Assembly (NCBI RefSeq): GCF_041261205.1
Contig: NZ_JBGCCH010000012.1
Coordinates: 62,001 to 126,000, forward strand
Length of the DNA: 64,000 nt
From: Catenulispora sp. MAP5-51
GTDB taxonomy: Bacteria; Actinomycetota; Actinomycetes; Streptomycetales; Catenulisporaceae
Direction: 5' to 3'
In this document: piece by piece, positions 1 through 9,818 of the stretch
How positions within the stretch are numbered: the first letter of the stretch is position 1
Layout: each line of letters begins with the position of its first letter
Notes under the pieces: generated by a model
Database searches by the model: none
What the model saw: the letters and a program-made list of their open reading frames with translations, nothing else
Told to the model about the DNA's origin: nothing
Translations under genes and position numbers: made by a program

Positions 1-2070
1 GCCGGGCAGGCCGTCGAGGGCGTCGCGCTCCTCGGTGTCCATCAGCGCGGTCTCGGTGATCTCCAGGCACAGGCGCCGCGGCGGGAGGCCGGAGGCTTCC
101 AGGGCGGCGGCGACCTCGTGGACCAGGCTGTAGTCGTGCACCTGGCGGACCGCGACGTTCACCGCGACGGCCGGGCCGTCCGGCCAGGACGCGGCGTCGT
201 GGACCGCGCGGTCCAGGACCCAGCGGCCGAGCTCGACGATGGCGCCCGTCTCCTCGGCGACCGGGATGAACTCCTCCGGCTTGAGCAGGCCGCGTTCCGG
301 GTGGCGCCAGCGGACCAGGGCCTCGACGGCCGGCGGGCGGCCGCCGGCCAGGGCCACGATCGGCTGGTAGTCCAGGAACATCTCGCCGGATTCCAGGGCC
401 GCCGGCAGCGCCTGGGCCAGGGCGTAGCGGTGGACCTCGCGGGCGTTGCGGTCCTCGTCGAACAGCGCGAAGTCGGCTTTGCCGGCGGACTTGGCCCAGT
501 ACAGCGTGATGTCGGCGGCGCGCAGCAGCTCGGTGGCCTCGGCCCCGGCGGCGGGCCGCTCGACCAGGCCGGCGCTGGCGGTGACGGTGACGGTGTGGCC
601 GTCGAGCAGGACCGGCTGGCGGACCGCTTCCAGGACGTTCTCGATGACCGGGAACACCGACTGCGGGCCCTGGGTGCGCCGGAAGAGGATCACGAACTCG
701 TCGCCCCCCATGCGGGCCACGACGTGGCGGCGGGGGTCGGTGGCGGCCGACAGGCGGTGCGCTATCTCGGTCAGGAGCTCATCGCCCGCCTGGTGGCCGA
801 GGGTGTCGTTGACGCCCTTGAAGCCGTCCAGGTCCAGGAAGCACAGGCCCAGGCGGTCCTCGGGGCCGGCGCTGCACAGCAGCTCCTCGACCGCGTCCAG
901 CAGCCGGACCCGGTTCGGCAGACCGGTCAGGGCGTCGTGGGTGGCCTGGTGCCGGAGCTGGTCGGTGGCGCGCCGGCGCTCGGTGACGTCCTCGTGCAGC
1001 GCGATCACCAGCGCCACGTCGCCGCTGTCGTCGCGCACGGCGGTGGTGCGCACGTGGGTCCACACCACGCCCCCGTCCAGCCGCCGGATGCGGGTGTCGG
1101 CCTCGGCCTCGGTCTGCTCCCCGGCCAGCAGGGCGTTGTAGCCGCGCCAGTACTCCCCCGGCTCGGTCGGGTCGATCAGGTTCCTGATGGTGCGGCCGCG
1201 CGCGGCGTAGGCGTCGACGCCGAGCATCTCGGCCAGCGCCGGGTTCACCTCCAGCACCTGGCCGTGCTTGTCGGTGATGACGATGCCCAGCGCCGCGTTG
1301 CGGAACACGGTGCGGAACCGCGCCTCGCCGGCCCGGTAGGCGGTGAGCACCGCCTCGTGGATGGAGGCCTGCTCGGCCCGGGTACGCTCGCGCAGGCCCT
1401 CGGCGAAGGCGGAGGCCAGGCCGGCCCGCAGCGCCGAACGCGTCTCCGGACGCAGATAGGGCGGCAGGTGGCGGTCGATCACCTCGATGGAGGTGGCGAC
1501 GCAGGCGCCCTGGAAGCAGTGCGCGTCGATGAGGGCGCCGGCGGCCTGCACGCCGATCTTGCGGGCCAGCTCGGGATCGTCGGGCACGGCGACGACCTGC
1601 TCGGCCAGCGGAGTGACCACGCGCAGGGAGTGCTCGAAGCCCAGAGGCGTGGCCGCGGCGGCGGACAGGGCCACGGCCCAGGCGCGGGCGAAGGTCTCGG
1701 TGGGGCCGATGTCGGAGTCGGCGGCCGAGGGCACGGCGGCCGGCGACGGGGGCGCCAAGCTGGACAAGTCGGCGGTCTCGCGCGCGGCCGGGTCGGTCGT
1801 GGTGGCGAAGCGGACGTCTACCAGGCCGGCGATGAGGGGGCGGTCCGGGTGGGAGTCGGGGTCGTCGGCGGCCATGTCCGGAGTTGCTGCGGCCGGGCCG
1901 GTTTCCACGGGATCATCATCCGCTGAAGAGGCTGAGGCGCGCGGCGCGGCCGCCCCCTGTGCCCCGCCCGAGCCGGCGCTCCCGCGCTCCCACACCTCGG
2001 CGTCATGCGTCCCGGCCAGGCCGGATCCCGGGTCGGACCCTCCGACCCCGGACTCCGCGTACCGTGCCAC
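1..2070 (-). CDS. PAS-GGDEF-EAL cyclic-di-GMP turnover protein (3' end cut by window edge)
   Basis: The reading frame stays open to the left edge, so the C-terminus is missing; about 690 residues are visible. A variable N-terminus (residues 1 to about 240) is followed by a PAS domain (about 245-360, with FRNAALGIVITD), a GGDEF domain with an intact MGGDEF motif near residue 455, and an EAL domain (from about 545, DYQPIV and VEALVRWRHP). Families of this kind make (GGDEF) and hydrolyse (EAL) cyclic-di-GMP; both motifs look intact, so the protein could do either. No membrane segment is seen, suggesting a soluble protein with a PAS sensor. The GTG start is preceded by GGGAAGG and lies 28 bases after the methyltransferase stop; an in-frame ATG at 1875 is the alternative. 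Confidence 0.9.
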   Translation of the reverse strand, partial: MARYAESGVGGSDPGSGLAGTHDAEVWERGSAGSGGAQGAAAPRASASSADDDPVETGPAAATPDMAADDPDSHPDRPLIAGLVDVRFATTTDPAARETADLSSLAPPSPAAVPSAADSDIGPTETFARAWAVALSAAAATPLGFEHSLRVVTPLAEQVVAVPDDPELARKIGVQAAGALIDAHCFQGACVATSIEVIDRHLPPYLRPETRSALRAGLASAFAEGLRERTRAEQASIHEAVLTAYRAGEARFRTVFRNAALGIVITDKHGQVLEVNPALAEMLGVDAYAARGRTIRNLIDPTEPGEYWRGYNALLAGEQTEAEADTRIRRLDGGVVWTHVRTTAVRDDSGDVALVIALHEDVTERRRATDQLRHQATHDALTGLPNRVRLLDAVEELLCSAGPEDRLGLCFLDLDGFKGVNDTLGHQAGDELLTEIAHRLSAATDPRRHVVARMGGDEFVILFRRTQGPQSVFPVIENVLEAVRQPVLLDGHTVTVTASAGLVERPAAGAEATELLRAADITLYWAKSAGKADFALFDEDRNAREVHRYALAQALPAALESGEMFLDYQPIVALAGGRPPAVEALVRWRHPERGLLKPEEFIPVAEETGAIVELGRWVLDRAVHDAASWPDGPAVAVNVAVRQVHDYSLVHEVAAALEASGLPPRRLCLEITETALMDTEERDALDGLPG

Positions 2071-2097
2071 GGCCTTCCCGCCTCTCGCCGCGGGCCG

Positions 2098-2928
2098 TCA
2101 GCCGGCCGCGGGCTTGGTGCCCACGGCGGCGTAGGAGGCGTAGCGGACGTGGTCCAGGTCGGTGCGGCGGCTCTCCTCGGGGTCCGGGCGCCACTGCTGC
2201 ACCTGCACGACACCCGGCTCCAGGATCGTGAAGCCGGCGAAGAGGTTCTCGATCTCCTCGCGGGTGCGCCAGTACATGGGCTCGGGGGACTTGGTGTTCC
2301 ACATCTGGAGCATCTCGATGATCTCGCCGGCCTGGCCGTCGTGGGAGGCGTGCTGGATGACCAGGAAGCTGCCCGGGGCGACGGCGTCGCGCAGGGTCGC
2401 GACCAGGGCGGCGGGGTCGTCGGCGTCGGAGACGAAGTGCAGCAGGGAGCACAGCAGGACCGCGACCGGGCGGTCGAAGTCGATCAGGGCGCGGACCTCG
2501 GGGTGGTCCAGGATGGCGCGCGGGGAGCGGGCGTCGGCCTGGATGAAGGCCGCGTCCGGGTCGGCGGCCAGCAGGGCCCGGCCGTGGGCGACGGCGACCG
2601 GGTCGTGGTCGACGTAGACCACGCGCGCGCCGGGGACCGTCTCGCGGGCGGTCTCGTGGACCGGGCCCATCGTGGGCACGCCGGCGCCGATGTCCAGGTA
2701 CTGGTCGATGCCGGCCGCCGCGGCGGTGCGGACGGCGCCCTGCAGGAACATGCGCACCTGGCGGGCCAGGTCGGGCATGTCCGGCTTGAAGGAGATGGCC
2801 TGCTCGGCCACCCGGCGGTCCACCTCGAAGTTGTGCGATCCGCCCAGGAAGTAGTCCCAGACCCGGGCCGAGCTGGGCTGGTCCAGGTTGATGGAGGCCG
2901 GCGCCCATTCCGGTCTGCTGTCGCTCAT
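2098..2928 (-). CDS. SAM-dependent methyltransferase, Methyltransf_19 (DUF574) family
   Basis: 276 residues. It opens with the family hallmark INLDQPSSARVWDYFLGG, then the SAM-binding motif YLDIGAGVPT and an acidic YVDHDP segment about 30 residues later. This family is expanded in actinobacteria; substrates are mostly unknown. The ATG at 2928 has GGAAGG 8 bases upstream and matches the family start; a longer in-frame extension upstream is Pro/Arg-rich and unlikely to be translated. It lies just upstream of, and probably shares a transcript with, the cyclic-di-GMP gene. Confidence 0.88.
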   Translation of the reverse strand: MSDSRPEWAPASINLDQPSSARVWDYFLGGSHNFEVDRRVAEQAISFKPDMPDLARQVRMFLQGAVRTAAAAGIDQYLDIGAGVPTMGPVHETARETVPGARVVYVDHDPVAVAHGRALLAADPDAAFIQADARSPRAILDHPEVRALIDFDRPVAVLLCSLLHFVSDADDPAALVATLRDAVAPGSFLVIQHASHDGQAGEIIEMLQMWNTKSPEPMYWRTREEIENLFAGFTILEPGVVQVQQWRPDPEESRRTDLDHVRYASYAAVGTKPAAG

Positions 2929-2982
2929 ATCTGGAACCTTCCGGGGGGTGGGGGTCCCGCGGGTGGGGGCGGGTGCTCTCGG

Positions 2983-3030
2983 TGGTGCCCGGACGGTCGC
3001 GGCCGGGCCGGGCCGCTCGGCCGGGCACCA
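2983..3030 (-). terminator. Possible terminator after lpd
   Basis: A 10-bp perfect stem (TGGTGCCCGG with CCGGGCACCA) encloses a very G+C-rich loop that can fold further. It lies 16 bases past the lpd stop. There is no U tract, which is common in high-G+C actinobacteria. Confidence 0.4.
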
Positions 3031-3045
3031 CGTCAAGACGCTGAT

Positions 3046-4449
<1,404 letters not shown>

Positions 4450-4562
4450 GGCTCCGACTCTAACCGCCGGGACGTATGGCACGCCCGGTGGCCGGTGGAG
4501 CTGTGGGACTTACGGAATTGAAAACCCGCTGGTCCAGGAGTTGTCAGCGGTCGCGGCGCCGG

Positions 4563-5186
4563 TCAGGCGGCTGGGCTGACCGACGCCCGTCCGGCCTTCA
4601 ACGCGGCCGCGACCGTGACGCACCGCCGGGCCTGGTACCGCGCGGCCTCCAGCGCCACCTCGCCGGGTGCGCCTTCGCCGGCGACGTGGGAGGTGCCGTA
4701 GGGGTTGCCGGACTTGAACTGGATCGGGTCGGTGTAGCCGGGCGGCACCAGGATGCCGCCCCAGTGGTAGAAGGTGTTCGCCAGGGCCAGCAGGGTCGAT
4801 TCCTGGCCGCCGTGGGCGGTGTTGGAGGCCGTGAAGGCCGAGTAGACCTTGTCCGCGAGCAGGCCCTGGAACCACAGCGGCCCGGTGGTCTCCAGGAAGG
4901 CCCGCAGCTGGCTGGCGGGGTTGCCGAAGCGCGTCGGGGCGCCGAACAGGAGGACGTCGGCCCAGGTCAGGTCCTCGTGGGTGACGTGCGGGGTGGACGC
5001 GGTGGCCGCCAGGTGCCCGGCCCAGTCCGGTCTGGCGTCGATCGCGGCCCGCGGCGCGGTCTCGGCGACCTTGGCCAGCCGGACCGTGGCACCGGCCTTC
5101 TCGGCCCCCTCGGCGGCGGCCTCGGCCAGGGTGCGGATGGTGCCGGTGGCGCTGTAGTAGACGATCGCGACGTTGATGGGTTCCAT
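4563..5186 (-). CDS. wrbA: NAD(P)H:quinone oxidoreductase, WrbA/flavodoxin type
   Basis: 207 residues. The start NVAIVYYSATGTIRTLAEAAAEGAEKAG cut short here is the FMN phosphate-binding loop (residues 5-17); PTRFGNPASQLRAF in the middle and a C-terminal Tyr/Gly-rich segment are typical of WrbA. These flavoproteins reduce quinones by two electrons and so avoid semiquinone radicals. It is transcribed divergently from the ECF41 sigma gene, and a near-identical ECF41-type promoter faces it. That promoter's -10 ends only 8 bases before the ATG, so the mRNA should be leaderless. It is the likely direct target of the sigma factor. Confidence 0.9.
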   Translation of the reverse strand: MEPINVAIVYYSATGTIRTLAEAAAEGAEKAGATVRLAKVAETAPRAAIDARPDWAGHLAATASTPHVTHEDLTWADVLLFGAPTRFGNPASQLRAFLETTGPLWFQGLLADKVYSAFTASNTAHGGQESTLLALANTFYHWGGILVPPGYTDPIQFKSGNPYGTSHVAGEGAPGEVALEAARYQARRCVTVAAALKAGRASVSPAA

Positions 5187-5194
5187 GCCCGTTC

Positions 5195-5221
5195 GACGAA
5201 GCGGCGGCCGAGAATGTGAGG
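5195..5221 (-). promoter_or_regulatory. Predicted ECF41-type promoter of wrbA
   Basis: Read on the minus strand: CCTCACA (5221-5215), a 16-base spacer, CGTC (5198-5195). From memory, the ECF41 consensus is TGTCACA about 16 bases before CGTC, so TCACA, the spacing and CGTC all fit. The wrbA ATG begins 8 bases later. Confidence 0.7.
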
Positions 5222-5243
5222 CGGCGGGTCCGGCCTCACATTC
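5212..5243. repeat. Perfect inverted repeat formed by two divergent -35 elements
   Basis: GAATGTGAGGC (5212-5222) and GCCTCACATTC (5233-5243) are exact reverse complements with a 10-base spacer. Each arm carries the -35 element of one of the two opposed ECF41-type promoters, which explains the symmetry without a separate operator, although a repressor site cannot be excluded. Confidence 0.8.
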
Positions 5244-5260
5244 CGGTGGGCTGCGTCGTC
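5234..5260 (+). promoter_or_regulatory. Predicted ECF41-type promoter of sigJ (autoregulation)
   Basis: CCTCACA (5234-5240), exactly 16 bases, CGTC (5257-5260). The architecture is identical to that of the opposing wrbA promoter. The ATG follows 25 bases later with GGAAGGA (5272-5278) as ribosome-binding site. Confidence 0.7.
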
Positions 5261-5285
5261 GGAGCAGTGGCGGAAGGAGCCATCG

Positions 5286-6209
5286 ATGTCATCGCAAGCC
5301 CCGCTGGGCGCGGTCGTCAGCGAACGGCGGCACCTGCTCAACCTCGCCTACCGGCTGCTCGGTTCGCTGGCCGACGCCGAGGACGTGGTGCAGGAGACGT
5401 ACGTCCGCTGGTACGCGCTCTCGCGTGCGCAGCAGGAGGAGATCGCCGCGCCCGGTGCCTGGCTGACCACGGTCGCCGGCCGGATCTGTCTGGACCAGCT
5501 CGGCTCGGCGCGCGCCCGGCGCGAGCGGTACGTCGGGCAGTGGCTCCCGGAGCCGCTGCCGGGCCGGTCGGAGTGGGTGAGCGTGGGCGCGGCCGCCGTC
5601 GACCCGGCGGACCGGATCACCCTGGACGAGTCGGTGACGATGGCGTTCCTGGTGGTGCTGGAGGCCATGACGCCGGCCGAGCGGGTGGCCTTCGTGCTGC
5701 ACGACGTGTTCCGCTACCCGTTCGCCGAGGTCGCGGAGATCGTCGGGCGGTCGGCGGCGGCCTGCCGACAGCTGGCGACGTCGGCGCGGCGGCGGGTGGA
5801 GGCGGCGAGCGCGCCAAGCGCGGCAAGCACGGCAAGCAGGGCATTGACGACGGCATCGGATGCGAACGTGGTGCGAGCGTTCAAGCGCGCCTGGTCCGCC
5901 GGGGACATCGAAGCGCTCCTGGCCGTGCTGGCCCCCGACGCGGTCGCGACCGGCGACGGCGTCGGTGTCGTGCACGCTGCGCCGGAGCCGGTGGTCGGCT
6001 GCGAGGCGGTGGCGCGGTTCTTCGCCGAACGCTCCGGGACTCCGGGCCTGGCGCTGACCGAGGTCGCGGTCAACGGACAGCCCGGCCTGGCGGCGCAGGT
6101 CGACGGAGTGACGGTGTCAGTGCTGGCATTCGCGGTCGACGACGGCCGGATCTCGCAGGTGTGGGCAGTGCTGAACCCGGAGAAGCTGCGGCCTTGGGCC
6201 GACCAGTGA
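5286..6209 (+). CDS. sigJ: RNA polymerase sigma factor, ECF41 group (SigJ-like)
   Basis: 307 residues. Region 2 (about 10-80) has the LLNLAYRLLGS and DAEDVVQETYVRW signatures; region 4 follows (about 125-175, TPAERVAFVLHDVFRYPFAEVAEIVGRS). A C-terminal SnoaL-like domain (about 190-307) ends DDGRISQVWAVLNPEKL, the NPxKL-type motif typical of ECF41. In this group the fused C-terminal domain replaces a separate anti-sigma factor and tunes activity. Ala/Ser/Thr-rich repeats join region 4 to the SnoaL domain. The gene faces wrbA, and both promoters match the group consensus. Confidence 0.93.
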   Translation: MSSQAPLGAVVSERRHLLNLAYRLLGSLADAEDVVQETYVRWYALSRAQQEEIAAPGAWLTTVAGRICLDQLGSARARRERYVGQWLPEPLPGRSEWVSVGAAAVDPADRITLDESVTMAFLVVLEAMTPAERVAFVLHDVFRYPFAEVAEIVGRSAAACRQLATSARRRVEAASAPSAASTASRALTTASDANVVRAFKRAWSAGDIEALLAVLAPDAVATGDGVGVVHAAPEPVVGCEAVARFFAERSGTPGLALTEVAVNGQPGLAAQVDGVTVSVLAFAVDDGRISQVWAVLNPEKLRPWADQ

Positions 6210-6234
6210 GGTGTCTGCCGACCAGTGAGTGTCT
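6198..6234. repeat. Tandem duplication across the sigJ stop codon
   Basis: GCCGACCAGTGAGGTGTCT (6198-6216) is followed at once by the same sequence lacking one G (6217-6234). The duplication spans the TGA of sigJ and repeats its last codons outside the gene, probably by replication slippage. Confidence 0.75.
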
Positions 6235-6273
6235 GCCATCCCCGCCCTGCCCGGGGCGGATACCTTGGGCACC

Positions 6274-6912
6274 GTGTCAGAACTGATCACCACCCCGGCC
6301 GGCGACGCCCGGCTCACCCGCTTCCCGACACCGGCGCGCACCAAGCGCCGCGCGGTCCTGGCGCTCGGGCACGGCGCGGGCGGCGGGGTCGAGGCCGCCG
6401 ACCTGCAGGCGCTGGCGGCGGCGCTCCCGGCGTCCGGCATCGAGGTGGTGCTCGTCGAGCAGCCCTGGCGGGTCGCGGGCAAGAAGATCGCGGCGGCGCC
6501 GAAGACGCTCGACCTGGGGTGGGTGCCGGTGGCCGAGACCCTGCGCAAGCGCGCTCGCACGACGCCGTTCCTGGTCGGCGGGCGCAGTGCCGGGGCGCGG
6601 GTGGCGTGCCGGACCGGGCTCGAGACCGGCGCCGCCGGTGTGGTCGCCCTCTCCTTTCCGCTGCACCCGCCGGGCAAGCCGGAGAAGTCGCGCGCCGAGG
6701 AACTGCTCGGCTCCGGGCTGCCGACGCTGATCGTCCAGGCCGGCGCCGACACCTTCGGGACCCCGGCGGAGTTCCCCGAGCTCCCGCCGACGCACCGGCT
6801 CGTCGGGCTGCCGGCCGGCGACCACGCGTTCAAGGTGAAGAAGACCGACCCGCCGGTGCTGGACGCGGTGGTGGCCGCGGTCACGGAGTGGATCGAAACG
6901 CTGCTGCGGTAA
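6274..6912 (+). CDS. Alpha/beta-hydrolase, KANL3/Tex30-type
   Basis: 212 residues from the chosen GTG. LALGHGAGGG near the N-terminus forms the oxyanion loop, GGRSAGARVA is the nucleophile elbow (GxSxG), and a late Asp (GADTFG) and His (GDHAF) complete a plausible triad. Substrate unknown. The start is set by TACCTT ending 7 bases before GTG 6274, the leaderless pattern repeated across this window; the longer frame from 6229 has no ribosome-binding site. It follows sigJ closely but seems to have its own promoter. Confidence 0.85.
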   Translation: MSELITTPAGDARLTRFPTPARTKRRAVLALGHGAGGGVEAADLQALAAALPASGIEVVLVEQPWRVAGKKIAAAPKTLDLGWVPVAETLRKRARTTPFLVGGRSAGARVACRTGLETGAAGVVALSFPLHPPGKPEKSRAEELLGSGLPTLIVQAGADTFGTPAEFPELPPTHRLVGLPAGDHAFKVKKTDPPVLDAVVAAVTEWIETLLR

Positions 6913-6934
6913 GGAGTCCTCTAGAGTCTTGGGT

Positions 6935-7633
6935 ATGGACCAGCCCCGCGCGATGCTCTTCGATTTCTCCGGCACCCTGATGCACTTCGAATCGGCGGAG
7001 AACTGGGTCCGCGCCGTCACCGACCAGGCCGGGCTCGCCCTGGACGAGGGCGAGGTGGAGCACTGGGCCACGCGCCTGAAGGAGTCCGGAGCCTGGTACG
7101 GCGCCTATCCGACGTATGTCCCGGACCATCTCGCGGCGCTGTATGAGACCCGCGACCTGGACGCGCCGCACCACCGCGCCTGCTACATCGGCCTGATCCG
7201 CGAGTCCGGTTGGCCGTGGGAGGAGTTGGTCGAGGCGCTGTACGAGCGCAGCAACTCTCCCGAAGCGTGGGTGCCGTATCCGGACGCGCTGGAGGCCGTG
7301 AGCGAGGCCAAGGACCGGGGCCTGGCGACCGCGCTGATCAGCAACATCTCCTTCGACATCCGGCCGCACCTGAAGCACGCCGGGCTGCTGGACCTGCTGG
7401 ACGCGGTCGTGCTGAGCTACGAGGTCGGCATGGTGAAGCCGGACCCGAAGATCTTCCAGCTGGCCTGCGACACACTGGGCGTGGACCCGGCGTCGGCCGT
7501 CATGGTCGGCGACAACGCGGCCGACGACGGCGGGTCCACGCTCGGCGTGCGCACCTACTTCGTCGATCTGGTGCCGGTCGAGCAGCGGCCGGACTCGTTG
7601 ATCAACGTGCTGCGAGAGGTCACGGCTTCGTAG
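6935..7633 (+). CDS. HAD-superfamily hydrolase
   Basis: 232 residues. Motif I is DFSGTL: the nucleophile Asp is kept but the usual general-acid Asp at +2 is Ser, which is unusual for a phosphatase. Motif II is ISNIS, the Lys is in VKPDPKIF, and motif IV is VGDNAADD. The substrate cannot be told; the Ser substitution could mean altered chemistry. TAGAGT ends 7 bases before the ATG, so the mRNA is probably leaderless. The 3' end overlaps the convergent etfD gene by 14 bases. Confidence 0.85.
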   Translation: MDQPRAMLFDFSGTLMHFESAENWVRAVTDQAGLALDEGEVEHWATRLKESGAWYGAYPTYVPDHLAALYETRDLDAPHHRACYIGLIRESGWPWEELVEALYERSNSPEAWVPYPDALEAVSEAKDRGLATALISNISFDIRPHLKHAGLLDLLDAVVLSYEVGMVKPDPKIFQLACDTLGVDPASAVMVGDNAADDGGSTLGVRTYFVDLVPVEQRPDSLINVLREVTAS

Positions 7634-9806
7634 CCGGTTCCTGGCCGGCCGTGCCCGTGCTCGTGCCAGTGCCCGCTGAAGCCTCGCCGGGCTTGCGCAC
7701 CGAGCGCAGCAGCACCTCGGAGACGTCCGCGACCCGCACCGCCTCGTCGGCCTTGCCCTGCTGCTTGCGGGTGGCCACGCCGTCGGTGAGCATCACGATG
7801 CAGTAGGGGCAGGCGGCGGTCACCAGGTCCGGCGAGGTGCCCAGGGCCTCGTCGGTCCGGGTCTCGTTGATCCGCGAGCCGATCGTCTCCTCCATCCACA
7901 TCCGCGCGCCGCCGGCCCCGCAGCAGAACGACTTCTCGCGGTTGCGCGGCATCTCGGTCAGCTTCACGCCGGGGATGGTGCCCAGGATGTCGCGCGGGGC
8001 GTCGAAAACGCGGTTGTGGCGGCCCAGGTAGCAGGGGTCGTGGTAGGTGACCGCGACGTCCACCTCGCCGGCCGGCATGATCGCGCCCTCCTTGATGAGC
8101 TTGGCCAGCAGCTCGGTGTGGTGCACGACCTCGTAGTGGCCGCCGAGCTGCGGATACTCGTTGGCCAGGGTGTTGAAGCAGTGCGCGCAGGTGACGACGA
8201 CCTTCTTGGCGCCGGCGGCGTTGAGCGTCTCCACGTTCTGCGAGGCCAGTTCGTGGAACAGGAACTCCTGGCCCAGGCGGCGGGCGGCGTCGCCGGTGCA
8301 GGTCTCCCCCGAGCCCAGGATCATGAACTCGACGCCGGCCTCGTGCAGGAGCTCGGCGACGTTGCGGGAGGTCTTCTTCGCGTTGTCGTCCAGGGAGCCG
8401 GCGCAGCCGACCCAGAAGAGGTACTCGACGTCGTCGGGGATGCGCTCCTCGCCTCCCGCGCCCAGGACCCGGACCTCGAAGGGCAGGCCCGCCGTCCACT
8501 CCAGGCGGGCCTTGGCGCCGCGGCCCCACGGGTCGCCGTTCTTCTCCAGGTTGCGCAGCATCGTGCCGGCCTCGCGCGGGAACTCCGCCTCGATGAGGAC
8601 CTGGTAGCGGCGCATGTCGACGATGTGGTCGACGTGCTCGATGTCCACGGGGCACTGCTCGACACAGGCCCCGCAGGTGACGCAGGACCACAGGATGTCC
8701 GGGTCGATGACGCCGTTGACGTCTTCGCCGCCGACCAGCGGGCGCTGGGCCTCGGCGAAGACGTCGACGGCGGTCGTCTCCAGGACGGCCTTGGCCTCCT
8801 CGCCCTCGGCCAGCAGGTACGGAGCCTTGGCCAGCGCGTGGTCGCGCAGGCTCATGATGAGCAGCTTCGGACTCAGCGGCTTCTCGGTGTTCCAGGCCGG
8901 GCACTGCGACTGGCAGCGGCCGCACTCGGTGCAGGTGGCCAGGTCCAGCAGGCCCTTCCAGGTGAAGTCCTCGATCGCGCCGCGGCCGATCTTGTCGTCC
9001 TCGCCCGGGTCCTCGAAGTCCACGGCCTTGCCGGCCGAGTAGACCGGCAGCAGCGGGCCCAGGGCGCGGGGGCGGCGGGAGAAGGCGATGTTGAACGGGG
9101 CCAGGAAGATGTGCAGGTGCTTGGAGTGCACGACCAGCACCAGGAAGCTCAGGACCACGCCGAGCGAGAGCAGCAGGCCGGCGGTCTCGAGGACGTCGTT
9201 GCCGGTCTTGCCGGCGCCGTGCAGCAGGTGGCCGGCGGCCTGGCTGGCGAACGCGCCGTGCGGGAAGGGGAAGTTCCCGGTGTTGATCTGCGCGCCCCGG
9301 TAGAGCAGCAGGGTCCACATGACGTTGAAGATCATGAAGAGCACGACCCACGCGGCGGTGGTGTGCGAGCCGAAGAAGCGGGACCCGCGGCCGGCCTTGT
9401 CGGGGTTCTGCCGCAGCCGGATCACGGCGAAGGCCAGCAGCCCGGCCAGGACCGCGACGATGAAGAAGTCCTCCAGGAAGCCCAGCCAGGCGTCGGTGCC
9501 GATGAGCGGGATGTGGAAGTCCCGGTCGAACAGCGCGCCGAAGCCCTCCACGATGGTCGCGCCGAGGATGACGAAGCCCCAGAACACCGCGAAGTGCGCG
9601 GCGCCGGGACCGGACCACTTCAGCAGCTTGCGCTGCCCGAAGACCTCGGTCACGACGGCCCACAGCCGCCGTCCCGGCTGGTCTATGCGCCCCGGCTCTG
9701 CCGGCTGCATCGTGCGGCCCAAGCGATAGAGCATCAGCACACGGCGTCCGGCCAATGCGAACGCCGTGAGCGTGATCGCCGCGCCGATGATGAGTCGTAC
9801 AGCCAC
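7620..9806 (-). CDS. etfD: Membrane iron-sulfur oxidoreductase linking ETF to the quinone pool (EtfD-like)
   Basis: 728 residues. The first ~245 hold several membrane helices of NarI (cytochrome b) type. Two ferredoxin clusters follow, CTECGRCQSQCP and CVTCGACVEQCP, then two CCG domains (CAHCFN, HDPCYLGRHN, CCGAGG, CPYC) as in heterodisulfide reductases. The M. tuberculosis relative Rv0338c/EtfD reoxidises the electron transfer flavoprotein in fatty-acid oxidation. Here it sits directly after etfB and etfA, which supports that role strongly. The GTG start has CGGAGG upstream. The protein ends in a short Thr/Gly-rich tail. Confidence 0.92.
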   Translation of the reverse strand: MAVRLIIGAAITLTAFALAGRRVLMLYRLGRTMQPAEPGRIDQPGRRLWAVVTEVFGQRKLLKWSGPGAAHFAVFWGFVILGATIVEGFGALFDRDFHIPLIGTDAWLGFLEDFFIVAVLAGLLAFAVIRLRQNPDKAGRGSRFFGSHTTAAWVVLFMIFNVMWTLLLYRGAQINTGNFPFPHGAFASQAAGHLLHGAGKTGNDVLETAGLLLSLGVVLSFLVLVVHSKHLHIFLAPFNIAFSRRPRALGPLLPVYSAGKAVDFEDPGEDDKIGRGAIEDFTWKGLLDLATCTECGRCQSQCPAWNTEKPLSPKLLIMSLRDHALAKAPYLLAEGEEAKAVLETTAVDVFAEAQRPLVGGEDVNGVIDPDILWSCVTCGACVEQCPVDIEHVDHIVDMRRYQVLIEAEFPREAGTMLRNLEKNGDPWGRGAKARLEWTAGLPFEVRVLGAGGEERIPDDVEYLFWVGCAGSLDDNAKKTSRNVAELLHEAGVEFMILGSGETCTGDAARRLGQEFLFHELASQNVETLNAAGAKKVVVTCAHCFNTLANEYPQLGGHYEVVHHTELLAKLIKEGAIMPAGEVDVAVTYHDPCYLGRHNRVFDAPRDILGTIPGVKLTEMPRNREKSFCCGAGGARMWMEETIGSRINETRTDEALGTSPDLVTAACPYCIVMLTDGVATRKQQGKADEAVRVADVSEVLLRSVRKPGEASAGTGTSTGTAGQEPATKP

Positions 9807-9818
9807 AGGGGCCTCCGT

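Noticed and set aside
118-1926. Long plus-strand open frame opposite the cyclic-di-GMP gene
   Set aside because: It is the mirror of the GGDEF/EAL frame, rich in Gly/Arg/Val with no known domain. High G+C content keeps such frames open.
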